Assembly: GCF_014154935.1 (NCBI RefSeq)
Contig: NZ_JACEHH010000023.1
Span: 1-64,000 of the forward strand
Reading direction: 5' to 3'
DNA from: Stieleria mannarensis
GTDB taxonomy: Bacteria; Planctomycetota; Planctomycetia; Pirellulales; Pirellulaceae
Length of the DNA: 64,000 nucleotides
Part shown: piece by piece, positions 1-8,992 of the stretch
Layout of the letters: every line of letters begins with the position of its first letter
How positions within the stretch are numbered: position 1 is the stretch's first letter
Notes under the pieces: model-generated
What the model was told of the DNA's origin: nothing
The model's input: the letters and a program-made list of their open reading frames with translations, nothing else
The model's database searches: none
Program-made: the position numbers and the translations under genes

Positions 1-47
1 TTGGGAGTTGGGAGTTGGGAGTTGGGAGTTGGGAGTTGGGAGTTGGG
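1..47. repeat. Heptanucleotide microsatellite (TTGGGAG)n
   Basis: Six perfect copies of TTGGGAG followed by TTGGG run from the window edge to base 47, so the true array may start outside the window. Open frames through it would encode repeated G-V-G-S-W-E-L, but nothing downstream supports a gene. It lies in a non-coding stretch (1 to 513) that otherwise holds only the two repeat types listed next. Confidence 0.95.
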
Positions 48-143
48 CGGGTGGGGAGAGAGGAGCGATGGGACCTATGCGACCGATTGGTCGGCGTGTG
101 CCCCCGACCACTCCCTGGTCTCATTTGTCCCCTACGTCGCATT

Positions 144-190
144 GGTCCTATTTCCCCCAGCATCCCACCGCGGGGCTTCGCCCCGGCGCC
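144..190. repeat. Dispersed element with GC hairpin, copy 1
   Basis: This stretch carries GGTCCTATTTCC followed by CCACCGCGGGGCTTCGCC. A short perfect hairpin is visible: CGGGGC (171-176), loop TTC, GCCCCG (180-185). A diverged copy in the same orientation lies at 7353-7400, so the two copies bracket the block holding the DUF1559, UnbV and multiheme genes. Confidence 0.6.
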
Positions 191-192
191 TG

Positions 193-253
193 ATTGGTGG
201 GTGGCACCGACTCCGGAGGAGTCCGGTTCAATATTGGTGGGTGGCACCAATTG
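193..253. repeat. GGGTGGCACC repeat pair with central hairpin
   Basis: ATTGGTGGGTGGCACC occurs at 193-208 and again at 233-248 as a direct repeat with a 40-base period. Between them is a hairpin with stem GACTCC/GGAGTC and loop GGA. The 15-mer GGGTGGCACCAATTG at 239-253 recurs exactly at 29170-29184, which marks it as a dispersed element. No gene is supported here. Confidence 0.75.
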
Positions 254-513
254 CGGTCGTTCTGGCACCGTCGAGGCGAACGTGTAGGGAGTCTAACCAA
301 CCCTGTCATGCACTCCACTGATCTGTCCAACATCTGCGCGATTGGTCTTATCCGCCGGATCTGATCGACATCGGGCGCAGCGTTTCTTTGTGGACGAATT
401 GCTTGAATCTGACGAATTTTGTTGACTTCGTACGCAGATTCTGGCAGGCTTGGTTCTTTCGGGGGATTGGTTTCGTTTCTTTTCGCGCTTTTTTTAGTTT
501 TTGGAGTGTTTTG

Positions 514-1743
514 ATGCGTCCTTCTTTTCGAGCCCGCCGAGGGTTCACACTTGTCGAGTTGTTGGTGGTCATCGCGATCATTGGCATTCTGGTCGGATTG
601 TTGCTGCCTGCAGTTCAGGCGGCGCGCGAAGCTGCGCGACGGATGAGTTGCAGTAACAATTTCAAGCAACTCGGGCTTGCGATTCACAACTATCATTCCG
701 CCTTCAAGAACCTGCCTCGTCAAGCGACCGGCACTTGGAATGATGGTGACGCCAACGCTTGGGCCCCTCGCAGGACCAACAACAGCGGTGGCCTAAGCGC
801 TTTGGTCGGTATGCTGCCCTACATGGAGCAGCAGGGGCTCTGGGATCAGATCTCAAACCCCCTTGATTTCGATGGGGACGGCGTCATTGATTACCCGGCG
901 ATGGGGCCGACGGGGCGGCAGCATGCAGTGAGCCGAGATTACACTCCCTGGAGAACTGAAATCCCGACGTATCGGTGCCCCAGTGATCCTGGTGTCGGCC
1001 TGCCTGCATCGGGACGCACCAACTATGCCGTCTGCATTGGTGATGCCTATGCCGGTCAACCGGTGTACACGTGGCCGATTCGTTGGAACAGCAACGGCGG
1101 AAGCCCGTACGATGTGGTGACGGGCCGATCCCGGAATCAAAACCGTTGGGATCGAGGCGTCTTTCAGAACCGCAAGTTCAGCAAGTTTCGCGATATCTTG
1201 GACGGGCTCTCCAACACGATCATGATGGGCGAAATTTTGAGCGATTTGGGGGATAGCGATATTCGGACGCGAATCAATCGAACACAAAACGATGTCGCTC
1301 CCTCGATTTGTCGGCAACTGGGCCACATCGATCCCGATCGCCCTCGATTCTGGTGTAATGGAGGCTCCTGTCCCGTGCCGGCCCGAACGGTCGCCGGAAC
1401 GACGTTCCAAGGAGCCAACTCGAACTTGAATCGCGGGATGCAGTGGACCATTGCGTACCCGGTCTGTACGGCGTTCCAAACCAATCTCCCACCGAACTCC
1501 GAGGCTTGCGTGCGACGATGGGGTATGTCAGGCGGCGGGCTTTCGGCAAGTAGTCGACACCAGGGTGGCGCGCATATCCTGATGGGCGATGGTGCGGTGA
1601 TCTTCATGACGGACTCGGTCGAGGCTGGCGACCCGAATGCCTCTGCGCAAGTGGATGCAGGGGTTCCAAGCCCATTCGGGCTCTGGGGTGCACTGGGCAC
1701 CCGTGCCAACAGTGAGGTCATCGAAGAACAGTTGAACCAGTAA
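514..1743 (+). CDS. DUF1559 domain protein with type IV prepilin-like N-terminus
   Basis: A 409-residue protein starting at the ATG at 514, chosen over an in-frame start at 388 because TTGGAG lies eight bases upstream and the short N-terminus then fits a prepilin leader: [17 protein letters not shown] at about residues 7-24, giving cleavage after Gly and a hydrophobic helix. It is followed by the planctomycete DUF1559 signature ([10 protein letters not shown], then a [11 protein letters not shown] motif) and the C-terminal H-x9-DG type motif ([12 protein letters not shown]). These proteins are abundant in planctomycetes and are thought to form pseudopilin-like envelope structures; the molecular role is unknown. 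Next on the strand is a small lipoprotein, a pairing common for this family. Confidence 0.9.
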   Translation: MRPSFRARRGFTLVELLVVIAIIGILVGLLLPAVQAAREAARRMSCSNNFKQLGLAIHNYHSAFKNLPRQATGTWNDGDANAWAPRRTNNSGGLSALVGMLPYMEQQGLWDQISNPLDFDGDGVIDYPAMGPTGRQHAVSRDYTPWRTEIPTYRCPSDPGVGLPASGRTNYAVCIGDAYAGQPVYTWPIRWNSNGGSPYDVVTGRSRNQNRWDRGVFQNRKFSKFRDILDGLSNTIMMGEILSDLGDSDIRTRINRTQNDVAPSICRQLGHIDPDRPRFWCNGGSCPVPARTVAGTTFQGANSNLNRGMQWTIAYPVCTAFQTNLPPNSEACVRRWGMSGGGLSASSRHQGGAHILMGDGAVIFMTDSVEAGDPNASAQVDAGVPSPFGLWGALGTRANSEVIEEQLNQ

Positions 1744-1940
1744 CGGTCGCGATCGCCAACGGGCGACCGGAGGGGTGGGGCTCCCATTCGTCTTGTTGCT
1801 CGTAGGCAACGAGTTTAGTTTGGCTCGGTCGAATCCTCGGTTTCGGTCGAGGCAGGCTTAGGGGCATGGTTGGTGATGTGGAACACCACATCAACGACCG
1901 ACAGTTTTTTCTCTTTTACATTTCTCAATGGGCTTAATCA

Positions 1941-2141
1941 GTGAATAATAATTACTTGGCGTTTTGGCACCGAGTTGCATGCATCGTCTTTGTCGGATTG
2001 ATCGCGATTCCTTTGGCTGGCTGCGGTGGGGGCGACAACACCGTGGTGGAACCCGCCTCCGAAGAAGAACTGCTGAAGAGCGAGGCGGAGTTGTCCGGTG
2101 TCACCGAAGAAGAGTATGAGCAGGGCATGAACGAAATTTAA
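1941..2141 (+). CDS. Small lipoprotein following DUF1559 gene
   Basis: A 66-residue protein read from a GTG start. It has a basic/polar N-terminus, a hydrophobic stretch (I-V-F-V-G-L-I-A-I-P) and a lipobox L-A-G-C at about residues 25-28, so it should be a lipoprotein with a mature part of about 38 residues. The mature part is Gly-rich next to the Cys and then strongly acidic (repeated Glu pairs). Small acidic lipoproteins directly downstream of DUF1559 genes are common in planctomycetes, and this one probably shares its transcript. The stop codon is two bases before the next start. Function is unknown. Confidence 0.75.
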   Translation: MNNNYLAFWHRVACIVFVGLIAIPLAGCGGGDNTVVEPASEEELLKSEAELSGVTEEEYEQGMNEI

Positions 2142-2143
2142 TC

Positions 2144-5100
2144 GTGGCCGTTGATTCCTCGATTTCTATTTCAGCGATATGGCTGTTGGCACTCGTGGTC
2201 GCAGCCTGTGTGGGTTTGGGCGGATGTGATTCGAAGCCGACAGGCAGAGGATCATCCGCGCCAATCCCGGTGTCGAGCGGGCCGAGAGAACAACCCGCAA
2301 ACTCAGCAGATGGCCCCCCCGTCGCCGCGGCGAACAAGACCGCTGAGAACAAAGACGTTGCAAACAAAAACGCGGCGAACAGTGTTTCATGGGAACAAAT
2401 CCGCGGCGAACTGCAGGCCGGTCAACTCGCATCTGCGAAACGGTTAATCCGTCGACGTCTGGTCGAACGGCCCGATGATCCCGTTGCCACCACATGGCTC
2501 GCGAAGATCGAATACGAAGCCGGAAACCGCGCCCAGGCCATTGATCTTTTGCGAGAGATTGGAATTGATACTCCCGAGTATGGAATTCCGGCATCGGGGC
2601 TTCTCGCGACATGGTTGATTGAGACGGGCGAATTCGGCCAAGCGTTGACTCGCTTGCGAGCGATCCTTTCGCGAATGCCGAATGAAGCTTTGGTTCATCG
2701 TCAACTCCATCAGGTCCTCAATCTAATGGGCCGACGCCAGGAAGCTGCCCAACACGTTCGCGAACTCTGTGCACTTGGAGACGTCACGCAGAACGAACTT
2801 GCATCGCTGCTCTCGTTGCGACTGCCCTTTGATACGCGTCAAGAGGATGCGCTCACGGCAATCGGCGCGCAAGAAAACGAAGTGCAATGGCCTAGCGATC
2901 TGGCTCAAGCTCGCGAATTGCTCAAGCGTGGTGAATCGGCTGCAGCGCTCGCCCTGATGCGTGACCGCGTCATCGAAATGAACCGGGGTGGAGACACCGC
3001 CCGCGATCCGTGGATGATCTCGCTGTTCGGTCGGACCGCTGTGGAATTGAACGACAATGAAGCGATTTCTCTCTGGCTTGCGTCCCTCACACCAGAAGTG
3101 ACTCAATCCGCCGATCACTGGTGTGCTCTCGGGCTCTTGGCGGGCCGTCCTGACATCGGCGCAATCGAAGACGCGATTGAATTCTGCGAGGCAGCTCTTG
3201 CATTGGACCCAACGGACTGGTCCACCGCCGGCTACCTTGGCAGTCTTGAAACGCAAATCGGCGACCACACGGATGCCGAAACGTACCGCAACAGCGCATT
3301 GTTGATTCAAAGCTCACTTCTTGCGTCAAACCGCTTGGCAGCCGCAGATGAAAACCAGGAGCGGTCTGTCGCGATCCAGGGCTTGATCGACTCTTTACGA
3401 AAACTTGATCGTGATTTGGAGGCAGCACTGTGGGGATTGGTTCACGCGAGCCATTTCCGCACCGATACGAGTGACCCGGTCGATCAAGAGACGTTGGCTG
3501 CAGACGTCCGCCGATTACAACAAAACGATCAAACAGAACGAAGCCAACAGACCTCACCGCTCGACGATGAAAGTCACTTGTTGGCGATGGCAGACTCGTT
3601 CCTCAACACTGTCAAAGAAGCTGTCTTTAAGGGAGTCGAACCGGAACCGCGGGCGGTCAAAAGTGTCGCGTCTGAGACGATTGACGACGAAGGGAATGTT
3701 TCGATCCGATGGAAAACATCGCCTGACAACTGGGGACTTGCGTTTCGGTATTCCAACGCGAAACCGATCAAGCAGCGTGACTTTCAACTTTATGAACAGT
3801 TTGGTGCCGGAGTTGCTGCGATTGATTTCGACCGGGATGGACAGGTTGATCTCTATTTCCCGCAGGCATCAGGCAGTCCGAACCAGAACAACGGGACAAG
3901 TCCGAACGAGCTTTATCGTCAACTTGATCAGCGTTTTGAAAGTGTCACTCAACATGCTGGTTGCGATGACCGACGCTACGCGATGGGCATTTCGGTCGGT
4001 GATCTCAATCAAGATGGATGGGACGATCTTCTGGTTTGCAACTTCGGGGTCAATGTCTTGTTCATCAATCAAGGTGACGGGACGTTCATGAGACGGACGC
4101 CCGACGCTTCGCTCCCCTCTTACTGGACGTCCTCTGCCGCGGTCGCGGATTTGAACAACGATTCATTGCCCGATTTCTTCGAGGCCAACTATGTAGACGA
4201 CCCGGCCCTGTTCGAAATTCCACCGCGAGACCAGGATGGCAGGTATTCGGTCTTCAAAGGTCCAGAGTCTTATCAGAACGCAGTCGATCGCGTTTTTGTC
4301 GGGGATCCCGAGGGGGGATTTCAAGCATTCGAACTCAATGCGGCCGATGGTGCCTCGCCTGCCCTGGGGGTCGTCGCGGGTGACTTTGACGAAGACGCCC
4401 GGGTGGATGTTTACGTGGCCAACGATATGCAAGCGAACCACTACTGGACTTACGTAGACGGCGTGTTCCGCGAGTCGGCGATGATACGCGGCTGCGCCTT
4501 CGGCCGGCAGGGAAGCGCCGGTGCTTCGATGGGGATCGCAACGGGAGACTTCGACGGCAACGGAAAGATTGATTTTCACGTGACCAATTTTCTGAACGAA
4601 CCGGTCCATCATTTCCTTCAGACCGATTCGAATGCGTTTCTCGATGGCGTGCCCAGCGCGGGCCTTTTCGCACCGACAATGCCCGTCCTCGGATTTGGGA
4701 CGATTGCCAGCGATATCGACAATGATTGCGACGATGACCTGATCGTCCTTAATGGACATATCGAAGACTTGCAATTCAAAGGCGCTGACTTCAAGATGCT
4801 TCCACAGTGTTTTGTCAACTCAAACGGCAACTTTCGCTTGTTGCCCGGTCGTGACCTGGGGGAATTCTTCAATCGAAAGACTTTGGGACGCGGTCTTTCC
4901 GCTCTCGACTGGAATGCCGACGGTCGAGTCGACTTTGTTGCCAATCACCTTGATCGTGCCGCAGTCCTCGTGGAAAACGCGAGCAAAACCGACAACTCTT
5001 GGGTACAGTTTCTTCTTGTGGGAACATCATGTGAACGCTCCGCCGTTGGGGCGTCCGTCACGGTGCAAGCCGGCGATCGGACTTTGAAAACTTGGCATGT

Positions 5101-5290
5101 CAGTGGGGCTGGCTATAGCAGCCACGACGAATCGATTCTCCACGTCGGGCTCGGACGGCATCAGGGTGTGGTCGGATTGTTGGTCCACTGGCCCGATGGA
5201 TCGAGGCAGTCATTCAGCGAGGTACCCGCTCGCCATCGACACTTGATCGTCCAAGGCCAAGAGAGGGTATGGACGTATGAAGCCGATTAG
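2144..5290 (+). CDS. TPR-VCBS(FG-GAP)-ASPIC/UnbV lipoprotein (CRTAC1-like)
   Basis: A 1,048-residue predicted lipoprotein (GTG start; V-G-L-G-G-C at about 24-29 is the lipobox). Residues about 80-400 form degenerate TPR helices. From about 540 to 930 there are repeated FG-GAP/VCBS blades, recognised by D-x-D-x-D-G calcium loops such as DFDRDGQVDLYF, DLNQDGWDDLLV, DFDEDARVDVYV and DIDNDCDDDLIV, which indicates a beta-propeller. Residues about 965-1040 match ASPIC/UnbV (VGASVTVQAG, GAGYSSHDE, VHWPDGSRQ). The last 14 bases overlap the next gene, a multiheme cytochrome c, implying coupled translation. Such CRTAC1-like proteins commonly sit near cytochromes, but their role is not established. The start could lie slightly downstream. 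Confidence 0.9.
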   Translation: MAVDSSISISAIWLLALVVAACVGLGGCDSKPTGRGSSAPIPVSSGPREQPANSADGPPVAAANKTAENKDVANKNAANSVSWEQIRGELQAGQLASAKRLIRRRLVERPDDPVATTWLAKIEYEAGNRAQAIDLLREIGIDTPEYGIPASGLLATWLIETGEFGQALTRLRAILSRMPNEALVHRQLHQVLNLMGRRQEAAQHVRELCALGDVTQNELASLLSLRLPFDTRQEDALTAIGAQENEVQWPSDLAQARELLKRGESAAALALMRDRVIEMNRGGDTARDPWMISLFGRTAVELNDNEAISLWLASLTPEVTQSADHWCALGLLAGRPDIGAIEDAIEFCEAALALDPTDWSTAGYLGSLETQIGDHTDAETYRNSALLIQSSLLASNRLAAADENQERSVAIQGLIDSLRKLDRDLEAALWGLVHASHFRTDTSDPVDQETLAADVRRLQQNDQTERSQQTSPLDDESHLLAMADSFLNTVKEAVFKGVEPEPRAVKSVASETIDDEGNVSIRWKTSPDNWGLAFRYSNAKPIKQRDFQLYEQFGAGVAAIDFDRDGQVDLYFPQASGSPNQNNGTSPNELYRQLDQRFESVTQHAGCDDRRYAMGISVGDLNQDGWDDLLVCNFGVNVLFINQGDGTFMRRTPDASLPSYWTSSAAVADLNNDSLPDFFEANYVDDPALFEIPPRDQDGRYSVFKGPESYQNAVDRVFVGDPEGGFQAFELNAADGASPALGVVAGDFDEDARVDVYVANDMQANHYWTYVDGVFRESAMIRGCAFGRQGSAGASMGIATGDFDGNGKIDFHVTNFLNEPVHHFLQTDSNAFLDGVPSAGLFAPTMPVLGFGTIASDIDNDCDDDLIVLNGHIEDLQFKGADFKMLPQCFVNSNGNFRLLPGRDLGEFFNRKTLGRGLSALDWNADGRVDFVANHLDRAAVLVENASKTDNSWVQFLLVGTSCERSAVGASVTVQAGDRTLKTWHVSGAGYSSHDESILHVGLGRHQGVVGLLVHWPDGSRQSFSEVPARHRHLIVQGQERVWTYEAD

Positions 5291-7217
5291 TCTGATCCTT
5301 TTGGGATGCTCTGTGTTGGGAGCCACGGTTGGTTGCGGTCGAGGGCGAGTCGAGACTCCCGAGCAGGCACCGGTGTGGCAGAGCGTTACGGGTTTGACGG
5401 AAGTCCACTCCGCGCCGCCGGATCACACTGACACTGCGCCCGTTAAGACTGCTGGCAGGGTCCTCCCACGCGGCTTCAGCGGAAGCCATGCTTGTGCGGA
5501 GTGCCATGCCGAAAGGGCGCGTTCCTATCTTGAAACAGCTCATGCGCGCTCGGGACGTTTTATTGAAGCCACGAAAGTCACTCAAGGGCGGACTTGGGAT
5601 GACGTTTCTGGCAGGCGGCGCCTCCAAGCAAAGGTCAGCGAGGGTCGGATGGTGCATCAGGTCAGGAGAACAGCAGCCGATGACTCTCCGATCTCGAACC
5701 AAATTGCGGAGATTGCCTATGAGTTTGGTTCTGGAACCCACGCACATACCTACGCCTTTCGCGATGGCGTTTTCTGGTGCGAGTCTCCGTTAAGTTGGTA
5801 CGCCGAAGGTGTCGGTTGGGATCTGTCGCCCGGATTCGACACCCGTCAACAGCCTGAATTCGACCGCGCGATCACCAATCGATGTGTTTTCTGCCACGTC
5901 GGCGCGATTGAGCAATGGAATCACAGCCCGAACCATTTTGAGATACGGCAGGCAGCGATTGGTTGCGAGCGCTGCCACGGCGGCGGCTATGAGCATATTC
6001 AATTCCACTCGTCCGAGGAGACCGAACGTGGTGAAGCGGTTGATCCAATCGTGAATCCGGCCAAGCTTTCATTTTCAGCCGCCGAGGCCGTGTGCACGCA
6101 GTGCCATCTGCAGGGCGATCAATTGATCGTCGCCAACCAAACGGACGTTTGGGACTTTGTGCCGGGGCAGGCGATCGAACAAAACCGGACGGATTTCCGC
6201 TTGAGCGGCGGCAGCGAGAATCGAATTGTCGGACACACCGAACAACTCCGACAGAGTCAATGCTACACGCAAAGCAAGCAACTCACCTGCGTGACGTGTC
6301 ATGATCCGCACGGCGAAGAGGCGTCGGCTAAAGGCGACATTTATCGGAAGGTCTGTGCGGACTGTCATAGCGATGATGCCTGTGGTTTGGAGCAAGACAT
6401 CCGAATGACAACGCACGGAAACGACTGTGTCGCTTGCCACATGCCCAAGCAAGCCACCGATGTCGTTCACGCCGCTCTTCACCAGCACCGAATTGGAATT
6501 TACGCGCAAAGTTATCCGCCGGGTGTCGCCTCCGATCGTTCGCTTTCGGAAATGGAGAGTCGGCCACAGCAACGAGCTTTGGGCCGGCAAACGCAAAATC
6601 TCTATCCCTTGCTTCCCCCAGAAGACTTGGTAGAGCAACCAATCGGGACAAAGCAATTGCATCGACGCCAAGCCCTCGCAGTTTATAGTGCGATCTTTAA
6701 TGGGGCCTCCGGGCCAGATTGGCAACAGGATCTCGATTGGGCACGAAGTCGCCTTTTCGATAGGGTTCAGGATCGCCCCCTTGATCGATCGGTGTGGACT
6801 GCGCTCGCGCGTGAATACTTGGACCACGATCGCGTTGATCAGGCAGAGCGCCTGGTCGATGCTCTGGCAGCCGACGCCTCGATCGTCGATCGGCCCGGCA
6901 TCCAGGCGCTTGCCATCTTGGCGGAGATAAGATTGCGGCAACGAAACAGTGTTCTTGCCAAGCCGCTCTTTAAAAGGTTGACCACCTTGAGACGTGTTGC
7001 GGGTGATCACTATCTGCACGGGCTATGCTGCGTGAACACCGGGGATTCAACGGAAGCGATTCGCTCATTCCATGAGGCCTTGCGAATCGACCCGGTACTG
7101 GTTGCGGCGCATCAGCAACTGGCCGTTATTTACGCCTCGATGGGGGAGTTAGAGCTAGCGAAGTCACACAGGCAGGCTGTCCAGTATGCTCGAGAATCAT
7201 CGAACACGCGTCCGTAA
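5277..7217 (+). CDS. Seven-heme cytochrome c lipoprotein with TPR tail
   Basis: A 646-residue protein with a signal sequence and a likely lipidated Cys at residue 20. Seven CxxCH heme-binding motifs are visible at about residues 73 (CAECH), 203 (CVFCH), 230 (CERCH), 273 (CTQCH), 338 (CVTCH), 360 (CADCH) and 384 (CVACH). The arrangement resembles cytochrome c554/NapC-NrfH-like multiheme families. Residues about 440-640 are helical and include TPR-like repeats (GDSTEAIRSFHEALRIDPVL). It overlaps the preceding UnbV gene by 14 bases, so both are probably made together and act at the same membrane surface, perhaps in periplasmic electron transfer. The substrate cannot be deduced. Confidence 0.9.
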   Translation: MKPISLILLGCSVLGATVGCGRGRVETPEQAPVWQSVTGLTEVHSAPPDHTDTAPVKTAGRVLPRGFSGSHACAECHAERARSYLETAHARSGRFIEATKVTQGRTWDDVSGRRRLQAKVSEGRMVHQVRRTAADDSPISNQIAEIAYEFGSGTHAHTYAFRDGVFWCESPLSWYAEGVGWDLSPGFDTRQQPEFDRAITNRCVFCHVGAIEQWNHSPNHFEIRQAAIGCERCHGGGYEHIQFHSSEETERGEAVDPIVNPAKLSFSAAEAVCTQCHLQGDQLIVANQTDVWDFVPGQAIEQNRTDFRLSGGSENRIVGHTEQLRQSQCYTQSKQLTCVTCHDPHGEEASAKGDIYRKVCADCHSDDACGLEQDIRMTTHGNDCVACHMPKQATDVVHAALHQHRIGIYAQSYPPGVASDRSLSEMESRPQQRALGRQTQNLYPLLPPEDLVEQPIGTKQLHRRQALAVYSAIFNGASGPDWQQDLDWARSRLFDRVQDRPLDRSVWTALAREYLDHDRVDQAERLVDALAADASIVDRPGIQALAILAEIRLRQRNSVLAKPLFKRLTTLRRVAGDHYLHGLCCVNTGDSTEAIRSFHEALRIDPVLVAAHQQLAVIYASMGELELAKSHRQAVQYARESSNTRP

Positions 7218-7537
7218 TTGACATGGCATCTGTTGCTAGCCCAGCTTACCCAGTTTAGACACTCAAAGAGTTCTTTTGGTCGTCTTGTTTTGAACTCGCT
7301 GGAGGTGATTTTGACCTGAATTGTGTTCCCACCGGCGTCCGCGACGTCCCATGGGGCCTATTTCCTCTTTTTGTATCCACCGCGGGACTTCGCTGCGGGG
7401 TCGGTGACCGCCCGATCCAACAAATGAGTTTATCGATTGGGTAAGGATTAACGATTGTGCTGAATGTGGACGATAAACAGATCATGGAAGCATTGTGGTA
7501 GTGCATTCGTTCACCCGTTCGATGACGTTGAGTCTGG
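7218..7537. other. Intergenic region with diverged repeat copy
   Basis: No gene is supported in this 320-base gap. Bases 7353-7400 hold GGGCCTATTTCC and CCACCGCGGGACTTCGCTGCGGGG, a diverged same-orientation copy of the element at 144-190. The rest shows no clear terminator or regulatory signal. Confidence 0.55.
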
Positions 7538-8968
7538 ATGATGTCGTTTTATTCGCGTTTGCGATCCCCGTGGACCGCTCTCACCCTCAGCTGCATGCTC
7601 GTCACCAGCGGCGTCACCGTCGAAACGACGGCAGCCGCCGACGGTCGCGCAGCTCCGCCCCGTAACGTTTCGGCGGAATCGGAGGATTCCCGGCGGATGA
7701 CGTGGCGTCCGGTCTCGCCGCAGCAAGCGGTGGCCAAGCAGACCCGCAGGCGAAACCCCAGCCAACAAACGGTCGCACCGGTGTCGCACGAGACGATCGT
7801 TATCGAACCACCGGCCACCGACTTTGTTTCGGCCGGGGGCTCGACTTGCGGCGGCCACTGTGTCGGTGCCAGCTGTGATAGCATCGGCGGTGACGGCTTG
7901 TGCCAGAAACCGCGTCGTCGGCCTTTGTTTTCCGTGCACAGCGAGTACCTACTGTGGTCGCTCGATGCGATCGATTTGCCAGCATTGGTGACGACCAGCC
8001 CTGCAGGGACATCGCCGGAAAACACGGGGCGGCTGGATCAGGCGGGCACGTCGATTCTGTTTGGCGGCGATGGCGTCGGCGATGAAATGCGGTCGGGAGC
8101 GCGGGTCACGCTGTCTTGGGGCGTCAACGATTGCGGCGACGGGTTTGAACTGGTCGGCATGGGCGTTTTTGAGGACACCGAAACGTTTCGAGATAGCCGT
8201 GCGTTGTTGGCTCGTCCTGTGTTCGACACCGGATCGGGCAGCGAAAGTGCGATGTTGGTCGCGCACCCGGATTTTTTGTCCGGCAGCCTTTCGGTCCGCG
8301 TGGATAGCGAACTGTTCGCTTTTGATGTCATGCGTCGTCAGCGACTGTGCACCTCGGCCTGCGATCAATTGGACCTGTTGATCGGATACCGTCACGGCGG
8401 ACTGGATGAATCCTTGCGCGTCGATCAGTCCGGGACCTTCACCGCCGCCCAGGGACAAATCGTCGCCGGGACGACCCAGTCCCTGTTCGATGACTTTCGA
8501 GCAGAGAACCGATTCAACGGTGCCCAGATCGGTTTGCATTATCGGCGCCGATGCCGCAGCGCGTCGACGTTCAACGTGATGGCAAAGCTGGGGATGGGTG
8601 TCAACGAGGCCGACGCGCGAATCGCTGGCGAAACCATCAACACGGTGCCCGGCGGCGGGTCGAGCAGTTTTACGGGCGGGTTACTGGCTCAGTCGACGAA
8701 CATCGGCAGCTACGACGAATCCGAATTCAGCGTGATTCCGGAGTTGGGGGTGATGTTCACGACGCGATTGGACAACTACATCGACCTTTCGGTCGGCTAC
8801 AACGTGTTGATCTGGTCCAACGCGCTGCGAGTCGGCGATCTGATCGATCGAAACGTCTCGCAGTTTCCTCCGGAGGTTGCTTCGGGAACCCTCAACCCGT
8901 CGTTCGAATTTGAAACCGACACCTTCATCGCCCACGGGCTGACGTTCGGTGCGGTGGTTTCGTTTTAG
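7538..8968 (+). CDS. BBP7-family outer-membrane beta-barrel protein
   Basis: A 476-residue protein with an N-terminal signal sequence (hydrophobic L-T-L-S-C-M-L-V-T-S-G-V-T-V, cleavage near A-A-A-D at about 35-38), a low-complexity, Cys-containing linker to about residue 130, and then a beta-barrel-like region with alternating hydrophobic residues. Features of the planctomycete BBP7 family are seen: the entry FSVHSEYLLWSL, paired LDLLIGYRHGGLDE and IGLHYRRRC strands, and the C-terminal strand FIAHGLTFGAVVSF ending in Phe, as in outer-membrane barrels. It is likely a porin-like or structural outer-membrane protein. Two adjacent ATGs (7538 and 7541) could both serve as start. It is convergent with the cadherin-like gene, 24 bases apart. 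Confidence 0.82.
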   Translation: MMSFYSRLRSPWTALTLSCMLVTSGVTVETTAAADGRAAPPRNVSAESEDSRRMTWRPVSPQQAVAKQTRRRNPSQQTVAPVSHETIVIEPPATDFVSAGGSTCGGHCVGASCDSIGGDGLCQKPRRRPLFSVHSEYLLWSLDAIDLPALVTTSPAGTSPENTGRLDQAGTSILFGGDGVGDEMRSGARVTLSWGVNDCGDGFELVGMGVFEDTETFRDSRALLARPVFDTGSGSESAMLVAHPDFLSGSLSVRVDSELFAFDVMRRQRLCTSACDQLDLLIGYRHGGLDESLRVDQSGTFTAAQGQIVAGTTQSLFDDFRAENRFNGAQIGLHYRRRCRSASTFNVMAKLGMGVNEADARIAGETINTVPGGGSSSFTGGLLAQSTNIGSYDESEFSVIPELGVMFTTRLDNYIDLSVGYNVLIWSNALRVGDLIDRNVSQFPPEVASGTLNPSFEFETDTFIAHGLTFGAVVSF

Positions 8969-8992
8969 AGACGTCGGGCAAGGCCAGCGGTC

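Noticed and set aside
1-321. Frame starting in the microsatellite
   Set aside because: It is made of the heptanucleotide repeat and the dispersed elements and shows no protein-like sequence.
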